Assembly (NCBI RefSeq): GCF_002994745.2
Contig: NW_020126817.1
Coordinates: forward strand, 124,001-188,000
Direction of reading: 5' to 3'
Length of the DNA stretch: 64,000 nucleotides
Source of the DNA: Rosa chinensis
Lineage: Eukaryota > Streptophyta > Magnoliopsida > Rosales > Rosaceae
Notes under the pieces: generated by a model
Database searches by the model: none
Told to the model about the DNA's origin: nothing
The model's input: only the letters and a program-made list of their open reading frames with translations
Part shown: positions 47,149 through 58,533 of the stretch, piece by piece
Numbering within the stretch: the first letter of the stretch is position 1
Layout of the letters: each line of letters opens with the position of its first letter
Program-made: the position numbers and the translations under genes

Positions 47149-49398
47149 AATTCCCCCACACTTAGCTTTTGCTAGTCCCTTAGCAAAATTACAACACATA
47201 CACGACTACGACTCAACTAAAATTTAAAGACTTGACACATAACAGACTCTATTGCCCTTTAACTTTTGTCTCAGCAATCTCTTACTTTCATAACACCAAG
47301 ATTAGCACTTCACAAAGAATCAATGTTTAGGCATTCGAGAGTTAATTAAAACACATAAGTTACATATACACAAATAGGACTTGGTTGGAACAACGGTGAT
47401 GGTTTCTGTTAAGCATGTTTCAAACAAGTATGATTCAAATCCTCACAAGTATATCCACTCTTTCTTCTCTCAGATCATGGCAATGCTTAAAAGCTTATAC
47501 ACTCAAGTATATGTGAAAGATAGCAAGTGTATCACATAATGCAAGAAACGAAAGCATATGTATAATTTTCTTTTAAAGATCTCATGAAAGATATCAACTA
47601 CTTGCACAGATGGACCCAAGCCATAGGCTCAACTCTTGTAACTCATCTCCACATCAAGGACTGTCCCATCTTAAGGATCAAGAAGGTCTTATCAAAGGTT
47701 GTAATGGGGCCATGGCTCAAGGTTTTAAAGAAACGAAGGGTAAGGAATTTAACAAAGTGTCCTAAAAACCTAGCGGAGCTCATGCAAATGTAGAGAGACT
47801 TCTAGAAATCCACCAAATATGCAAAAACGTCACTATCCCATGGGGGTGTTATAAAGGGGCCTAATGTCTTCATGTTGGGCCCAAACTTCACTCTAAACTT
47901 CCTTTGGTTACTAATGAGTTGGACAAAGGCCAAATTTTTCTGTAATGGGCCTTCAAATCAAAGTAAACTCCAAACTCACCAAGTATGGGGGCTAAAATCC
48001 ATAGATATTTCATCTTTTTCTTTCTTTTTGTTTCTAGCCGTACACTTTTCTTTTTCACTTTCTTTTTCTCGGCTTTTTCATACATTTTTCTCTTATGGAC
48101 AAGTCTACCCCACACTTGAGCTTTCACCTCTTCTCATTCTTTATTATGGACGCCAAAAATCTTCAAGTAAAGTCTCAATTTAGCTCCACTAAGTTCTTAA
48201 ACAAAGGGTAGGGTTATAGCTATACTAAGTTTTAGGTTAAAGATTTTTAAGGGTGATGAAAGAAAAGGCTTAACGTAGGCTCAAAGGGGTTTATCTAGGG
48301 GAGTCCCACGACGGGCGCAAATAGGGACACAGGTTTATATGGCAATGGTGGTAGTTCCTAGGTTGCCTCTATCCTTTCCAGAATCAGGGCCATGTATTGA
48401 TATAACGTCTCAACAAGCACAAGAGTGAATTCTAGCATTCTCTAGTCCATCAAACTTAATCTATGGCAAGTAGTCAATCAAGATGAAAGAATAATGAGAT
48501 CATCAAAACATCGCCAAGAAAATAAGAATATATATTTTCGATTCACTCCAAGAAAAAGGGACATGGGCTCAATTATCTCACATGGGTCTATATGAATCAA
48601 AACTCATCTTAACATGCTCATATTCTGTACCAAAGTCACGAAATCCATATCCACTACAAGGCACACATTTTTCATATATCTCAATTAACCAAAGAATACC
48701 ATTTTAAAGTCATCTCAATTTTGTGATTCTCTTTTAGTCGTAATTTCAGAGATATAGAATCATCCTAGACAGTTGAAAGGGCATCCTAAGACTCAAAACA
48801 AAATAACACAAGATAAAGACTCAGTAGACGTTAACTAAGGACTAGGGTTATTTCCTTTCTCCTTTCGGTAACTCCTTTGGGATGTGACCAGGTAAGGAAG
48901 GGAACGATTTTGGCGGAGCTCAGCTCACTTGTTTAGCGAGGGACGAGACCCTTTGCTAGCACTTCTCGTATCCAAACCAAACCTAGACATCACACCTTAA
49001 TAGATGCGCCTACGATGAAGAAATTATTTCACCCAAAACATGACTCAATGACTCCATAAAGCAACGAAATTTTGTTGATTTTTGACATTTTTTTGATTTT
49101 TTTGTATTTTTCAATATATATGACTCAAGACAAAAGTGTAAATCCCTTCCCCCACACTTAAATATTGCATTGTCCTCAATGTAATCAATCATAAGCATGC
49201 AATGAACAAATAAGCATATAGGGTAGAGATTTACGAAAATGACTACTAAATCAAAAGGAAAACATGAAAAGAAAGAGAAATAGGGAAGGAGAAATCAAAT
49301 CTGCGTGTGTAGACTCCTTCACAGCTACTTCTGAATTGGGTTGCCTCCCAAGCAGCGCTTAATGTTTATAGTCTTTCAGCCTAGACTTGTACCTCCAA
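47149..49398 (-). other. 3' noncoding region of F, with PPTs and structured module
   Basis: The terminal PPT is at 47149-47164, with PPT-like copies at 48105-48118 and 49144-49160 and block GTCCCACGACGGGC at 48303-48316. A leader-type module is at about 48843-49024, with a 75-nt core at 48901-48975 that matches the F leader (55376-55450) with one mismatch. The GGGTTGCCTCCC motif at 49338-49349 lies about 40 nt past the pol stop. Some Athila elements carry an env-like gene in this position. None is visible here. Confidence 0.82.
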
Positions 49399-52300
49399 TT
49401 AATCCTCATGTTGTGGAGCGTTTTGGAGGGGTACATCCTCCACTTCATCCTCCACAAACGTCTCATAGTATGGCTTGAGGCGATGGCCATTCACTTTGAA
49501 CTCGTTACCTGTTTGTTCACTCTTTATCTGCACAGCTCCATGAGGAAACACATGAGTAATAACAAAAGGTCCAATCCAACGAGAACGAAGTTTACCTGGA
49601 AAGAGTTTAAGACGAGAATGGAATAAAAGAACTTTCTGTCCCACAACAAAAATCTTCCTACGAATCATCTTATCATGGAAGGCCTTAGTCTTGTCCTTGT
49701 AGATCTTGGCACTTTCGAAAGCATCATTCCTAATCTCCTCTAACTCTTGCAATTGTAGCTTCCTATGAAGCCCAGCCTCATCTAGATCCATGTTAAACTG
49801 CTTCACAGCCCACCAAGCTTTGTGCTCTAACTCCACAGGTAAATGGCACGGTTTGCCATAGACAATTCGATATGGGGACATACCTATGGGAGTTTTGTAT
49901 GCAGTTCTGTAGGCCCACAAAGCATCCTCCAAACGCAAGGACCAATCCTTTCTGTTAGGGTTCACAGTCTTCTCCAATATTCCCTTGATTTGACGATTTG
50001 AGACTTCAGCTTGTCCACTTGTTTGTGGATGATAAGGTGTAGAAACCTTATGTGTCACATCATATTTCTTCAAGAGAGCCTCAATCGTTCGATTGCAAAA
50101 GTGGGAACCACCATCACTAATGAGAACTCTAGGCATGCCAAACCTGCTAAAGATGTTAGACTTGATAAAATCTGCAACAACCTTAGAGTCATTAGTTCGA
50201 GTGGCTTTTGCCTCCACCCATTTCGACACATAATCCACAGCAAGCAAGATATAGAGAAATCCAAAAGATGAAGGAAAAGGTCCCATGAAATCTATACCCC
50301 AGACATCAAATATTTCAACAGTTATGATATTGGATAAAGGCATTTGATCTCTAGAGCTTAGATTTCCTGTTCTTTGGCATCTATCACAAGTTAAACAATA
50401 TGCATATGCATCCTTAAATAAGGTTGGCCAAAAGAACCCAGATTCCAACACTTTAAACGCAGTTTTCTTAGACCCAAAGTGACCTCCACATGCTTTAGAA
50501 TGGCAAAAAGAAAGTATGGCATTATGTTCATGTTCAGGCACACATCTCCTAATCAATTGATCAGAGCAATATTTCCACAGATAAGGTTCATCCCAAACAT
50601 ATTGCTTAACAGTTTTCTTAAGCCTATCTCTATGAGCACGTGACATGGTATCAGGAATCTTCCTAGAAACAATGTAATTCACAATATCCGCATACCATGG
50701 TTCACTTACCTGGATTCCAAAGAGTTGTTCATCTGGAAACGTCTCCACCAAAGGGAGAGGGTCTTCTGCGTGCACCAAACGACTCAAGTGGTCAGCTACC
50801 ACGTTCTCACTACCCTTCTTGTCCTTGATTTCAACGTCAAACTCTTGCAAGAGTAGGATCCATCTAATGAGCCTTGGTTTCGCCTCCTTCTTGGTCATCA
50901 AGTACTTCAAAGCTGCATGGTCAGTATAAATAATCACCTTGGTACCAAGTAAGTAGGAACGAAACTTCTCAAGGGCAAAAACAACTGCAAGGAGCTCTTT
51001 CTCTGTAGTTGAGTAGTTCAGTTGTGCATCATTCAGAGTCCTTGAGGCGTAGTAGATGGCATACGGTCGTTTGTCCTTCCTTTGCCCCAAAACAGCTCCA
51101 ACTGCATAGTCAGAGGCGTCACACATCAACTCAAAGGGCAAGGACCAATCTGGAGGTAGCATGATAGGGGCAGACGTCAATAGCTCCTTGAGCTTGTCAA
51201 AGGCCTCTTGACACTCCTTGTCAAACACAAACGACACATCCTTTTGGAGTAGTTGGCATAGAGGTCTCGAAATCTTGGAGAAATCCTTGATAAATCTCCT
51301 GTAAAACCCTGCATGGCCAAGAAAAGAACGAATCTCTCTCACAGAAGTGGGAGAGGGTAAGTAACGCACAAGGTCTACCTTAGCTTTATCAACCTCAATT
51401 CCCCTAGAAGAGACAATATGTCCTAGAACTATACCTTGTCTAACCATAAAATGACACTTTTCCCAATTTAGCACAAGGTTAGTTTCCACACAACGCTTTA
51501 AAATAATTTCCAGATTATTAAGACAATCATCAAAGCTTTTTCCAAAAACAGAAAAGTCATCCATGAATACCTCTATGATTTTCTCAATAAAATCCGAAAA
51601 TATACTTACCATACACCTTTGAAAGGTACCTGGGGCGTTGCATAGTCCAAAAGGCATACGACGATAAGCAAATGTTCCAAAGGGACAAGTGAATGTCGTC
51701 TTCTCTTGGTCTTCATTGGCTATGGCAATCTGATTGTACCCTGAGTAGCCATCCAAGAAGCAGTAGTAATCATGTCCAGCCAAACGCTCAAGCATCTGAT
51801 CAATGAATGGAAGAGGAAAGTGATCTTTCCTTGTTGTTGCGTTGAGCTTCCTGTAGTCAATGCAAACTCTGTGGCCAGTAACTGTCCTTTGGGGTACCAA
51901 TTCGTTTTCTGCATTCTTCACAACAGTCACTCCTGACTTCTTAGGTACAACTTGAACTGGGGACACCCATTTGGAGTCTGAAATGGGGTATATGACGCCA
52001 CAATCTAGGAGTTTGATGACCTCCTTCTTCACAACTTCCATCATAGGAGGGTTGAGACGACGTTGAGCCTCTCTAGTGGGTTTTGTCCCCTCCTCAAGAA
52101 GTATCCTATGGACGCAAGTAGTAGGGCTTATTCCCTTGATATCCGCCAATGTCCATCCTATGGCGGTCTTGTGTTGCTTTAACATCTCCACCAATCTCTC
52201 CTCTTGAGACGAAGTAAGAGAGGAGGATACAATCACTGGTAAAGTCTCCTTGTCTCCTAAGTAGACATACTTCAAGTGGTCTGGTAAAGGTTTAAGTTCA

Positions 52301-55023
52301 AGTTCTGGTGCCTGGATCACTGAAGGTAAAGTCTTATTAGCAGATAACTGAATGGACAAGGGTGGAGGAGACTTACCTACAAAGGATGATGCCTCAAGGA
52401 AGGACACATTAGCAATGATTTCGTCCTCACATGTTTCCTTGAGCACATCTTCATGGAGTGTGACGCCATCTTTGGTGTATCCCACTCCTTGCTCCAGTGT
52501 GGTGACCAAAGTATCCTCATTCATGATATCAAACATTTCCTGTGCAAGGTTGTCCAGAATATCAATAGAAAAACAATCATGAACATCAAGAGGATACCTC
52601 ATAGCTTCAAATATGTTGAAGCCAATAACGTCACCATCAAATTCCATGGTGAGAGAGCCATCATACACATCTATCTTGGTCCTGGCCGTCCTTAGGAAAG
52701 GGCGACCCAATAGCAATGGCGTTGAACTCACTGGGGAGTCTTCCATCTCCAACACATAGAAGTCAGCTGGAAAGAAAAGATGATTAACCTGCACAAGGAC
52801 ATCTTCCAACAAACCTCTAGGGTATGCATTAGACCTGTCAGCTAACTGAATGATAACATTATTAGATTTAAGCTCACCTAGACCTAGGGTTTCATAAACA
52901 GAATAGGGCATGACGTTCACAGAAGCCCCTAAGTCTAACATAGCGTTCTCAAACCTAGAAGTACCAATAGTGCATGGAATAGTAAAACTTCCAGGGTCTT
53001 TGCATTTATGGGGTAGTTTCCTCTGAATCAAGGCAGATACATTTTCACTTACCTTTACTACCTCTTTCTCACCTTTTCTCCTCCTTGAGGTACAAAGCTC
53101 TTTCAAAAACTTAGCATACCTAGGCACTTGCTTGATAGCCTCAAGGAGGGGTAAATTTACTTGCACCTTCTTGAAAGTTTCCAAGATAGCTTGGTCACTT
53201 TCATCCTTCTTCGATATAGCAAATCTGCGTGGAAAGGGCATACAAGACGAAGAAGGGTTAGCAATAACCGAAGTATTCAAGTTAGAATCATTACCTTTTG
53301 GTTTCGGTTTTGCTCTAGAAGGTGAAGACGTCCTAGTCTCTTCCTTGGACGTTGCAGGGTCTTTTTCAAGGCTCTTCTTGGTAGCTTCTTGTTCTTCCTC
53401 AACTTCAATGTTCACTTGAGCCTCTTTGGCTTTTTTAGGTTGATCCACAAATACCCTTCCACTCCTAGTAGTCACCAAAGATGCATTCTCCACATTACCC
53501 TTTGGATTTCGTATGGTGTTACTAGGGAGCTTCCCAGTCTCATGAATCTTGCTCATAAAATCCACAACTTGGCCCATTTGGTTCTTGAGATCCGCAATGT
53601 CTTTGGTGTGGGTCTGTTGTCCTTGAACCAAAGCTTGAGTAGAACTAGTGAGAGCTTCAAACATCTTATCATAGTTAACGCTCTGATTTGAACTCCCTGG
53701 GGCATGTTGATTTTGCATGTAGGGCCTTTGGAATGGTGGTCCTTGAGGTCCTTGAAAAGATTGTCCTTGAAATGGTGGCCCTTGAGGACGTTGGAAATTT
53801 CCTCCAAGGGGATTCTGAGTGTTTTCATTGTTTGTCCACTTGAAGTTGGGGTGGTCCCTCCATCCAGGATTGTAAGTGTTTGAGTAAGGATCATATCTTG
53901 GACGTTGAGGGCCCCCATGATTTCCTTGGTAACCTCCAATGGCGTTCAATGATTCCCATCCTCCACTCTCTGATAACTGAGGGCATTGATCAGTTACATG
54001 CCCTTGCATCGAACATACTCCACAAGCTTGCAATATTCCCTTGGCACTCACAACTTGATCCATGAGAAGGGTGAGTTTATTCAATCTATCCTCAATAACC
54101 GAAGTGCCTATCTCACCCACCTTTCTAGTTGTGAGGCCCACACCCTCGTATTGTTGGGCGTTCTTTGCTCTGTTCTCTATCATAGCTCGCCCTTCAGTAG
54201 GTGACTTGTCTACAAAGGCTCCCCCAGCCGCAGCATCTAGCATATCACGTTCCAAGGGTAGGAGACCTTCATAGAAACAAGTTAGCAAGGTTTCTTCCTT
54301 CATCTGATGTTGAGGACATTGTGCAATCAAGGATGAAAACCTCTCATAATAAGCGGAATAAGATTCATCTTGAGCCTGCTTAATTCCACTTATCTTCTTC
54401 CGGAGTGTGATGATCTTTGAAGCTGGAAAGTACTTCTCTAAGAATGCCTTCATCATAGTGTTCCATGAAGTAATTCGTCCAGAAGGCAGTTCATAGAGCC
54501 AATCTTTTGCACGGTCAGCTAGAGAGAAGGGAAATGCCTTCATCTTAAGGATATTCTCATCCGCTCCTTGTGGTAACATGTTGATACACACGGATTGAAA
54601 CTCCCTAAGATGCTTGTTGGCATCCTCCATATTGAGGCCATGGAACGTTGGAAGCCTATGAAGCAATCCACTTCTTAACTCAAAGTCAGCCGTCTTCCCT
54701 GGAGCAGGTGCAGGGTACACAATACTTGTAGGAAGTCCTTCTTGAACCACAGATGAAGAGAGTTCTCTAATGGAAGCCATTCTAACGTTTTCTTCAGGAG
54801 GTGGTGAACCAGGTGGTGAATTCTGAGGTGTAAGTGAGTTGGACGAAACACTAGGGGATATTGACCCTTCTGAAGGAAACAGCCTCCTCCCTTGATCGTT
54901 AACTGTGTATTCCTTGTATGTTGGAGAAGAGGGCTGTTTGTACTCAAGGAGTGAAGAATTCTTCAAACGAGCGATCCTTGCTTCAATTTCTTTAACTGTA
55001 GAAGGTCTAGAAGGCTCGGTCAT
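49399..55023 (-). CDS. gag-pol: F gag-pol polyprotein, intact, 1,874 aa
   Basis: A single frame from ATG ([21 protein letters not shown]) to TAA at 49399-49401. Gag: capsid-like region about residues 95-260, knuckle [14 protein letters not shown] about 333-346, [14 protein letters not shown] after it. Protease LDLGAS with catalytic Asp near 697. [33 protein letters not shown] at about 1153-1156. RNase H: CDAS Asp near 1302, then [29 protein letters not shown]. Integrase: zinc finger about 1507-1549, core D1578-x58-D1637-x35-E1673, then the GPF/Y-type segment [10 protein letters not shown]. No chromodomain or env. These motifs place it in the Athila lineage. It would be made in one frame, with maturation by its protease. 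All expected catalytic residues are present. Confidence 0.97.
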   Translation of the reverse strand: MTEPSRPSTVKEIEARIARLKNSSLLEYKQPSSPTYKEYTVNDQGRRLFPSEGSISPSVSSNSLTPQNSPPGSPPPEENVRMASIRELSSSVVQEGLPTSIVYPAPAPGKTADFELRSGLLHRLPTFHGLNMEDANKHLREFQSVCINMLPQGADENILKMKAFPFSLADRAKDWLYELPSGRITSWNTMMKAFLEKYFPASKIITLRKKISGIKQAQDESYSAYYERFSSLIAQCPQHQMKEETLLTCFYEGLLPLERDMLDAAAGGAFVDKSPTEGRAMIENRAKNAQQYEGVGLTTRKVGEIGTSVIEDRLNKLTLLMDQVVSAKGILQACGVCSMQGHVTDQCPQLSESGGWESLNAIGGYQGNHGGPQRPRYDPYSNTYNPGWRDHPNFKWTNNENTQNPLGGNFQRPQGPPFQGQSFQGPQGPPFQRPYMQNQHAPGSSNQSVNYDKMFEALTSSTQALVQGQQTHTKDIADLKNQMGQVVDFMSKIHETGKLPSNTIRNPKGNVENASLVTTRSGRVFVDQPKKAKEAQVNIEVEEEQEATKKSLEKDPATSKEETRTSSPSRAKPKPKGNDSNLNTSVIANPSSSCMPFPRRFAISKKDESDQAILETFKKVQVNLPLLEAIKQVPRYAKFLKELCTSRRRKGEKEVVKVSENVSALIQRKLPHKCKDPGSFTIPCTIGTSRFENAMLDLGASVNVMPYSVYETLGLGELKSNNVIIQLADRSNAYPRGLLEDVLVQVNHLFFPADFYVLEMEDSPVSSTPLLLGRPFLRTARTKIDVYDGSLTMEFDGDVIGFNIFEAMRYPLDVHDCFSIDILDNLAQEMFDIMNEDTLVTTLEQGVGYTKDGVTLHEDVLKETCEDEIIANVSFLEASSFVGKSPPPLSIQLSANKTLPSVIQAPELELKPLPDHLKYVYLGDKETLPVIVSSSLTSSQEERLVEMLKQHKTAIGWTLADIKGISPTTCVHRILLEEGTKPTREAQRRLNPPMMEVVKKEVIKLLDCGVIYPISDSKWVSPVQVVPKKSGVTVVKNAENELVPQRTVTGHRVCIDYRKLNATTRKDHFPLPFIDQMLERLAGHDYYCFLDGYSGYNQIAIANEDQEKTTFTCPFGTFAYRRMPFGLCNAPGTFQRCMVSIFSDFIEKIIEVFMDDFSVFGKSFDDCLNNLEIILKRCVETNLVLNWEKCHFMVRQGIVLGHIVSSRGIEVDKAKVDLVRYLPSPTSVREIRSFLGHAGFYRRFIKDFSKISRPLCQLLQKDVSFVFDKECQEAFDKLKELLTSAPIMLPPDWSLPFELMCDASDYAVGAVLGQRKDKRPYAIYYASRTLNDAQLNYSTTEKELLAVVFALEKFRSYLLGTKVIIYTDHAALKYLMTKKEAKPRLIRWILLLQEFDVEIKDKKGSENVVADHLSRLVHAEDPLPLVETFPDEQLFGIQVSEPWYADIVNYIVSRKIPDTMSRAHRDRLKKTVKQYVWDEPYLWKYCSDQLIRRCVPEHEHNAILSFCHSKACGGHFGSKKTAFKVLESGFFWPTLFKDAYAYCLTCDRCQRTGNLSSRDQMPLSNIITVEIFDVWGIDFMGPFPSSFGFLYILLAVDYVSKWVEAKATRTNDSKVVADFIKSNIFSRFGMPRVLISDGGSHFCNRTIEALLKKYDVTHKVSTPYHPQTSGQAEVSNRQIKGILEKTVNPNRKDWSLRLEDALWAYRTAYKTPIGMSPYRIVYGKPCHLPVELEHKAWWAVKQFNMDLDEAGLHRKLQLQELEEIRNDAFESAKIYKDKTKAFHDKMIRRKIFVVGQKVLLFHSRLKLFPGKLRSRWIGPFVITHVFPHGAVQIKSEQTGNEFKVNGHRLKPYYETFVEDEVEDVPLQNAPQHED

Positions 55024-56325
55024 TCATAGAATTCCTGAACATTATTAAAATTTAGAGAAGTTAGTAAAGTGTATAGTGAAGTAAATACAAGTTAATGATT
55101 TATACATAAATGTTACTATTCACGAGTCACTATTCACGATTTACTATTCACGAATTTACAAGTATAAAGAGAAGTATAAATTACAAAAATTCCACAAAGT
55201 ATAATGTTACATATATACAAATTTTAGTTAGGGTATGGCATAGTTAAGAAAAGTTTGAATCCCATTATAAGCCCTTAACCAAAGTTTAGACGTGCGGCCC
55301 AAGGGTTCGATCCTTAATACTAGTCGCCCTTCTCAATCTTTTGGTAACTCTTTTCACATAGAGCCAGGTAGTAGAGGAACGATTTTGGCGGAGCTTAGCT
55401 CACTTGTTTAGCGAGGGACGAGACCCTTTGCTAGCACTTCTCGTATCCAATCAACCTAGACACCCTATGCTACTAAGGTGCGCCACATGAGAGAGAAAGG
55501 TGCAAGACTAATGTTAAAGACAAAGTCCTTCACCTATTCCTTTATGGTCAAAAACTTATAATAAAATTCATACTCTCAAAAACCTGATTTTTACTATTCA
55601 CGAAAATTTTATACAATTATTTCTTTTTCTTTTCTTTTATTCACAAGTATGTCAACACTTAGGTACGGGAACAGGGAGTCTCGATGTGCAATGGGACTGA
55701 AACAGCTATCCTTTTCAAGACTATGTTTAATCCAATATACCTTAGTGTATCACAACATTTTCTTTTGTTATACATATCATTGATTTCGAATTGAATTCCA
55801 AGTTGTAAATCAAGTGGACGTGCGGCCCAAGTATAGTTGTCTAGACACAAAGTTCCTTCTACATCCTTTGGGCAACCTTACTGAAATGGCCAGGTAGGGG
55901 AGGGCGAACACAAGAGGCAGAATCCATTTTGGCATGAGCTACTCCCACATTGTGGTTTAGGCCCATTTGTAAGCACTTCTGGATCCAAACCCGTTATGAA
56001 CGTTGTCCCCTTCCTAGACACCATCCCACATAGGCTATACTTACTTAGATGAAAAAGGTCCTAGGTGTGAAGACAGTTCAATGAATATTAATAAAGACCG
56101 CCCTCAACCTTAAGGGACCTGAACTAGGTACCAATAAGGGGTTTAGGTCAATATTAATAAACACGACTTCACCTATTCCTCTTTAATTTACAACTCACAA
56201 TAAAACTCGTATTCAATAATATAAATAACAACCTAAGTATTTAACTAACAATTTCGATCACAATATGAACATATAATATAATGTTTACGAAAACAACAAT
56301 ATTCACAATGCAACAAGTGATTTTT
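55024..56325 (-). other. 5' leader of F with modules 3 and 1
   Basis: Module 1 (about 55656-56180) lies next to the PBS. A more diverged module 3 (about 55270-55550) replaces module 2 and holds the 75-nt core at 55376-55450. CACTATTCACGA-type repeats (55120-55155) lie just before gag, as in A and D. On the plus strand TGGCATAGTTA (55236-55246) and GGTTCGATCC (55304-55313) resemble pol III A and B boxes, probably by chance. Confidence 0.8.
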
Positions 56326-56346
56326 CAATCCCCGGCAACGGCGCCA
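56326..56346 (-). promoter_or_regulatory. tRNA-Asp primer-binding site of F
   Basis: The plus strand CAATCCCCGGCAACGGCGCC lies 5 nt from the LTR at 56352. The sense strand is complementary to the tRNA-Asp 3' end. Confidence 0.95.
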
Positions 56347-56351
56347 AAAAT

Positions 56352-58528
56352 TGATACGCTCAAAGCAAGCATATAATTTAACCCTTTAAACATCATTAGT
56401 AGTATAAGCAAATAGGGATCGTTCTATTCCGGGGATTGAGGGTACACCTGTCAATGTAGGACAATTTAAACAATTAAAATAAAACAAAGTATAGTATTCA
56501 CACATATACATATTATTTACGAATTCAAAAGGGGTTTTAGGGTTTGGTTTTCGAAAATTAAAAACAAGAATTAAAACTAAGTATGAACAAAAACACAAAT
56601 ACAAGAATGATATGTAAGAAACAAAGATTAAAACCGATTTCATGATTAAATTCGAATACAAACCTACATTGTTCTTCCAAGTCATGTGAAAGGAGTTGAT
56701 CATGTGAAACATTCGAAAGCAAACGATTTCCCATATTTTACTTTTCAATGCTAATTAATCTAAATGAAAGCACATAGATTAATCCTATCAAACATGTAAT
56801 CAAACCCTAGAAAGCTAGTCAATCATACATGTTCAACGCAAGAAGTTCAAGGAAAGGCTATCAACTCAAGTGTACAACTTAGTATGAATAAGTTCACCTA
56901 ATTGCAATCCTCTTCAATTGAATTCGATTTTTGTCCAAAACCTTTACTACTTTGATTCAAGTTTACACAAAACGAAAAGTCGATTTCATGTTCTTAAACC
57001 TAGCACCAATTATATCAAAACCCTAAGTGTTTCGAACCACATAAGATTAAAATACAAAAGTTATCTATAAAGCAAACTCAATCGAACAATCACACATAAG
57101 CAACTTTGGAATCACAACATAGAAATCGAAAATCCTTAATCAATCATAAATTTCAGAATATAAACCTTGTTCAAACATAAACGTTAACTAGAACAACATC
57201 CAACGAAATCAAACAAGGAGAATCAAAAGTGATTACAAGAAAGAAGGTTGAATTACACCGTGAATGGAGAGATGGATGAATAACTCGAATGATGAACTAA
57301 TGAAACTCGAAAGCAAGCTTCAAAGTACACGGCTTCAAGGTGGAATGGATGATGATGCTCACGGCCTAAGCTTGCTTCTTCCTTCCTTGCTTGAAAACGC
57401 CAAAAGTTGCACTAGAGAATGGAGAGAGCTTCCGCGCGTAGAGAGAATTTTCTAAATTTGTAAAAGTGTGTTTGGAGACGTCTAGGGTGAGTGTATATAT
57501 AGGGAACGGCATGTCTTGGCTTCCAAGCCGTGAGTTTTCTGATTTATTTACCAAGGAATTAAATTAATAATTCCACATGCCTTCCACCAATGAGAAATTG
57601 CCAAGTAAGCCCTAGTGTGTCATCCAACCAATCATAAAACTCCAAGGAGATACCCTAATATATTCTTGCCGAAATTCCTTGAATATTTTCTGATTTTCTT
57701 CTTGATATTTCGGCCAAAACATGCTTAGGGTTTCTAGGAATGAACCTAGACGCAATTTGGTCTCTTTCTTGATTTCTTTCCTTAAACTCCACCCTAGAAA
57801 ATCTCTTGCGTAATCTTTGATTCTTCCCTTGATTTTTCACGCCACTTTTGCCTCCTCCTTTTGATTTTCACGGCAATGCAACCCTAGGGTTTCCTCCATG
57901 CGTCACAAACCCTAATTCCATGGGCTTTTGATGGGCCTTGATCCATTTTGCCGAAAATCCATAGAGTTCTTGGGCCTCGTTGCTTCAACTTCAAGTCTTC
58001 TCATCTTCCAACGCAAAACTCATTATTTTTCCATTTCTTTTTCATGGTTGCGTTGGAAACTTGCTCGGAAAGCCTTCCTCCATTTCGCAGGGTTTCCTAG
58101 TTGGATTAGGAAAGCTTGTTTCTTCATTTCTGCTCAAATGTGTGGCCCAATTCTTCTCATATTCGTTCGTCTTGATGTTCGCAAGCTCCTCTTTCCATTC
58201 GTGCATTCATTTCCACTTTTTAGCTCGGAGGTCCTGAAAATAGAAACTAATATGAAAAATGGAAACTTACCTAATTTGAAAAATAGAAACTTTCTAAAAT
58301 TGAGAAATGGAAAGTTTCTAAAAATGAAAAATAGAAACTTACTAAAAATGAGAAATGAGAAATGAGAAATGAGAAATGAGAAATGAAGACAAAAATGGAA
58401 ACTTTCTACAATAAGGAACTTTCCCAATCAAAGAATGGAAACTTTCCCAAACAGGGATTTTTCAAGGAAATGGCGCAGAAAAATGTAGGGAAATGCAGTT
58501 AAAACGTCGCATTAAAATGCTCCTATCA
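56352..58528 (-). repeat. 5' LTR of F (2,177 bp)
   Basis: It matches 44977-47148. The sense end hairpin is AUAUGCU/AGCGUAU, with one G-U pair. The IR TTTCCTAG..TTAGGAAA is at 58093-58113. The GAGAAAT repeats are at about 58348-58382. Confidence 0.95.
57494..57501 (-). promoter_or_regulatory. TATA box in F 5' LTR
   Basis: The sense strand reads CCCTATATATACAC, about 1.03 kb from the sense LTR start at 58528. It is the likely promoter for F genomic RNA. Confidence 0.68.
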
Positions 58529-58533
58529 GGACC

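Larger units (their letters stand above)
44977..58528 (-). mobile_element. Element F: complete autonomous Athila-type retrotransposon (13,552 bp)
   Basis: 3' LTR 44977-47148, PPT 47149-47164, 3' noncoding 47165-49398, gag-pol 49399-55023, leader 55024-56325, PBS 56326-56346, 5' LTR 56352-58528. The target duplication GGACC is exact at 44972-44976 and 58529-58533, within E pol. The LTRs show no substitution by my comparison, only seven 1-bp indels in homopolymers. The single long open frame and intact cis sites make it the only element here likely to be able to transpose by itself and to support the defective ones. Confidence 0.96.

Noticed and set aside
47584..47793. Small plus-strand frame with CPILRIKKV, similar to one at 27126-27320
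   Set aside because: It is antisense in the 3' noncoding region. The start and end differ between copies and the other elements have breaks, so DNA-level conservation explains it.
57928..58365. Open frame of 145 codons on the plus strand in the F 5' LTR, with a similar one at 46569-46985
   Set aside because: It lies antisense in LTR U3 across the minisatellite, has low-complexity C-terminal sequence, and changes frame between the two near-identical LTRs. No domain is recognisable.
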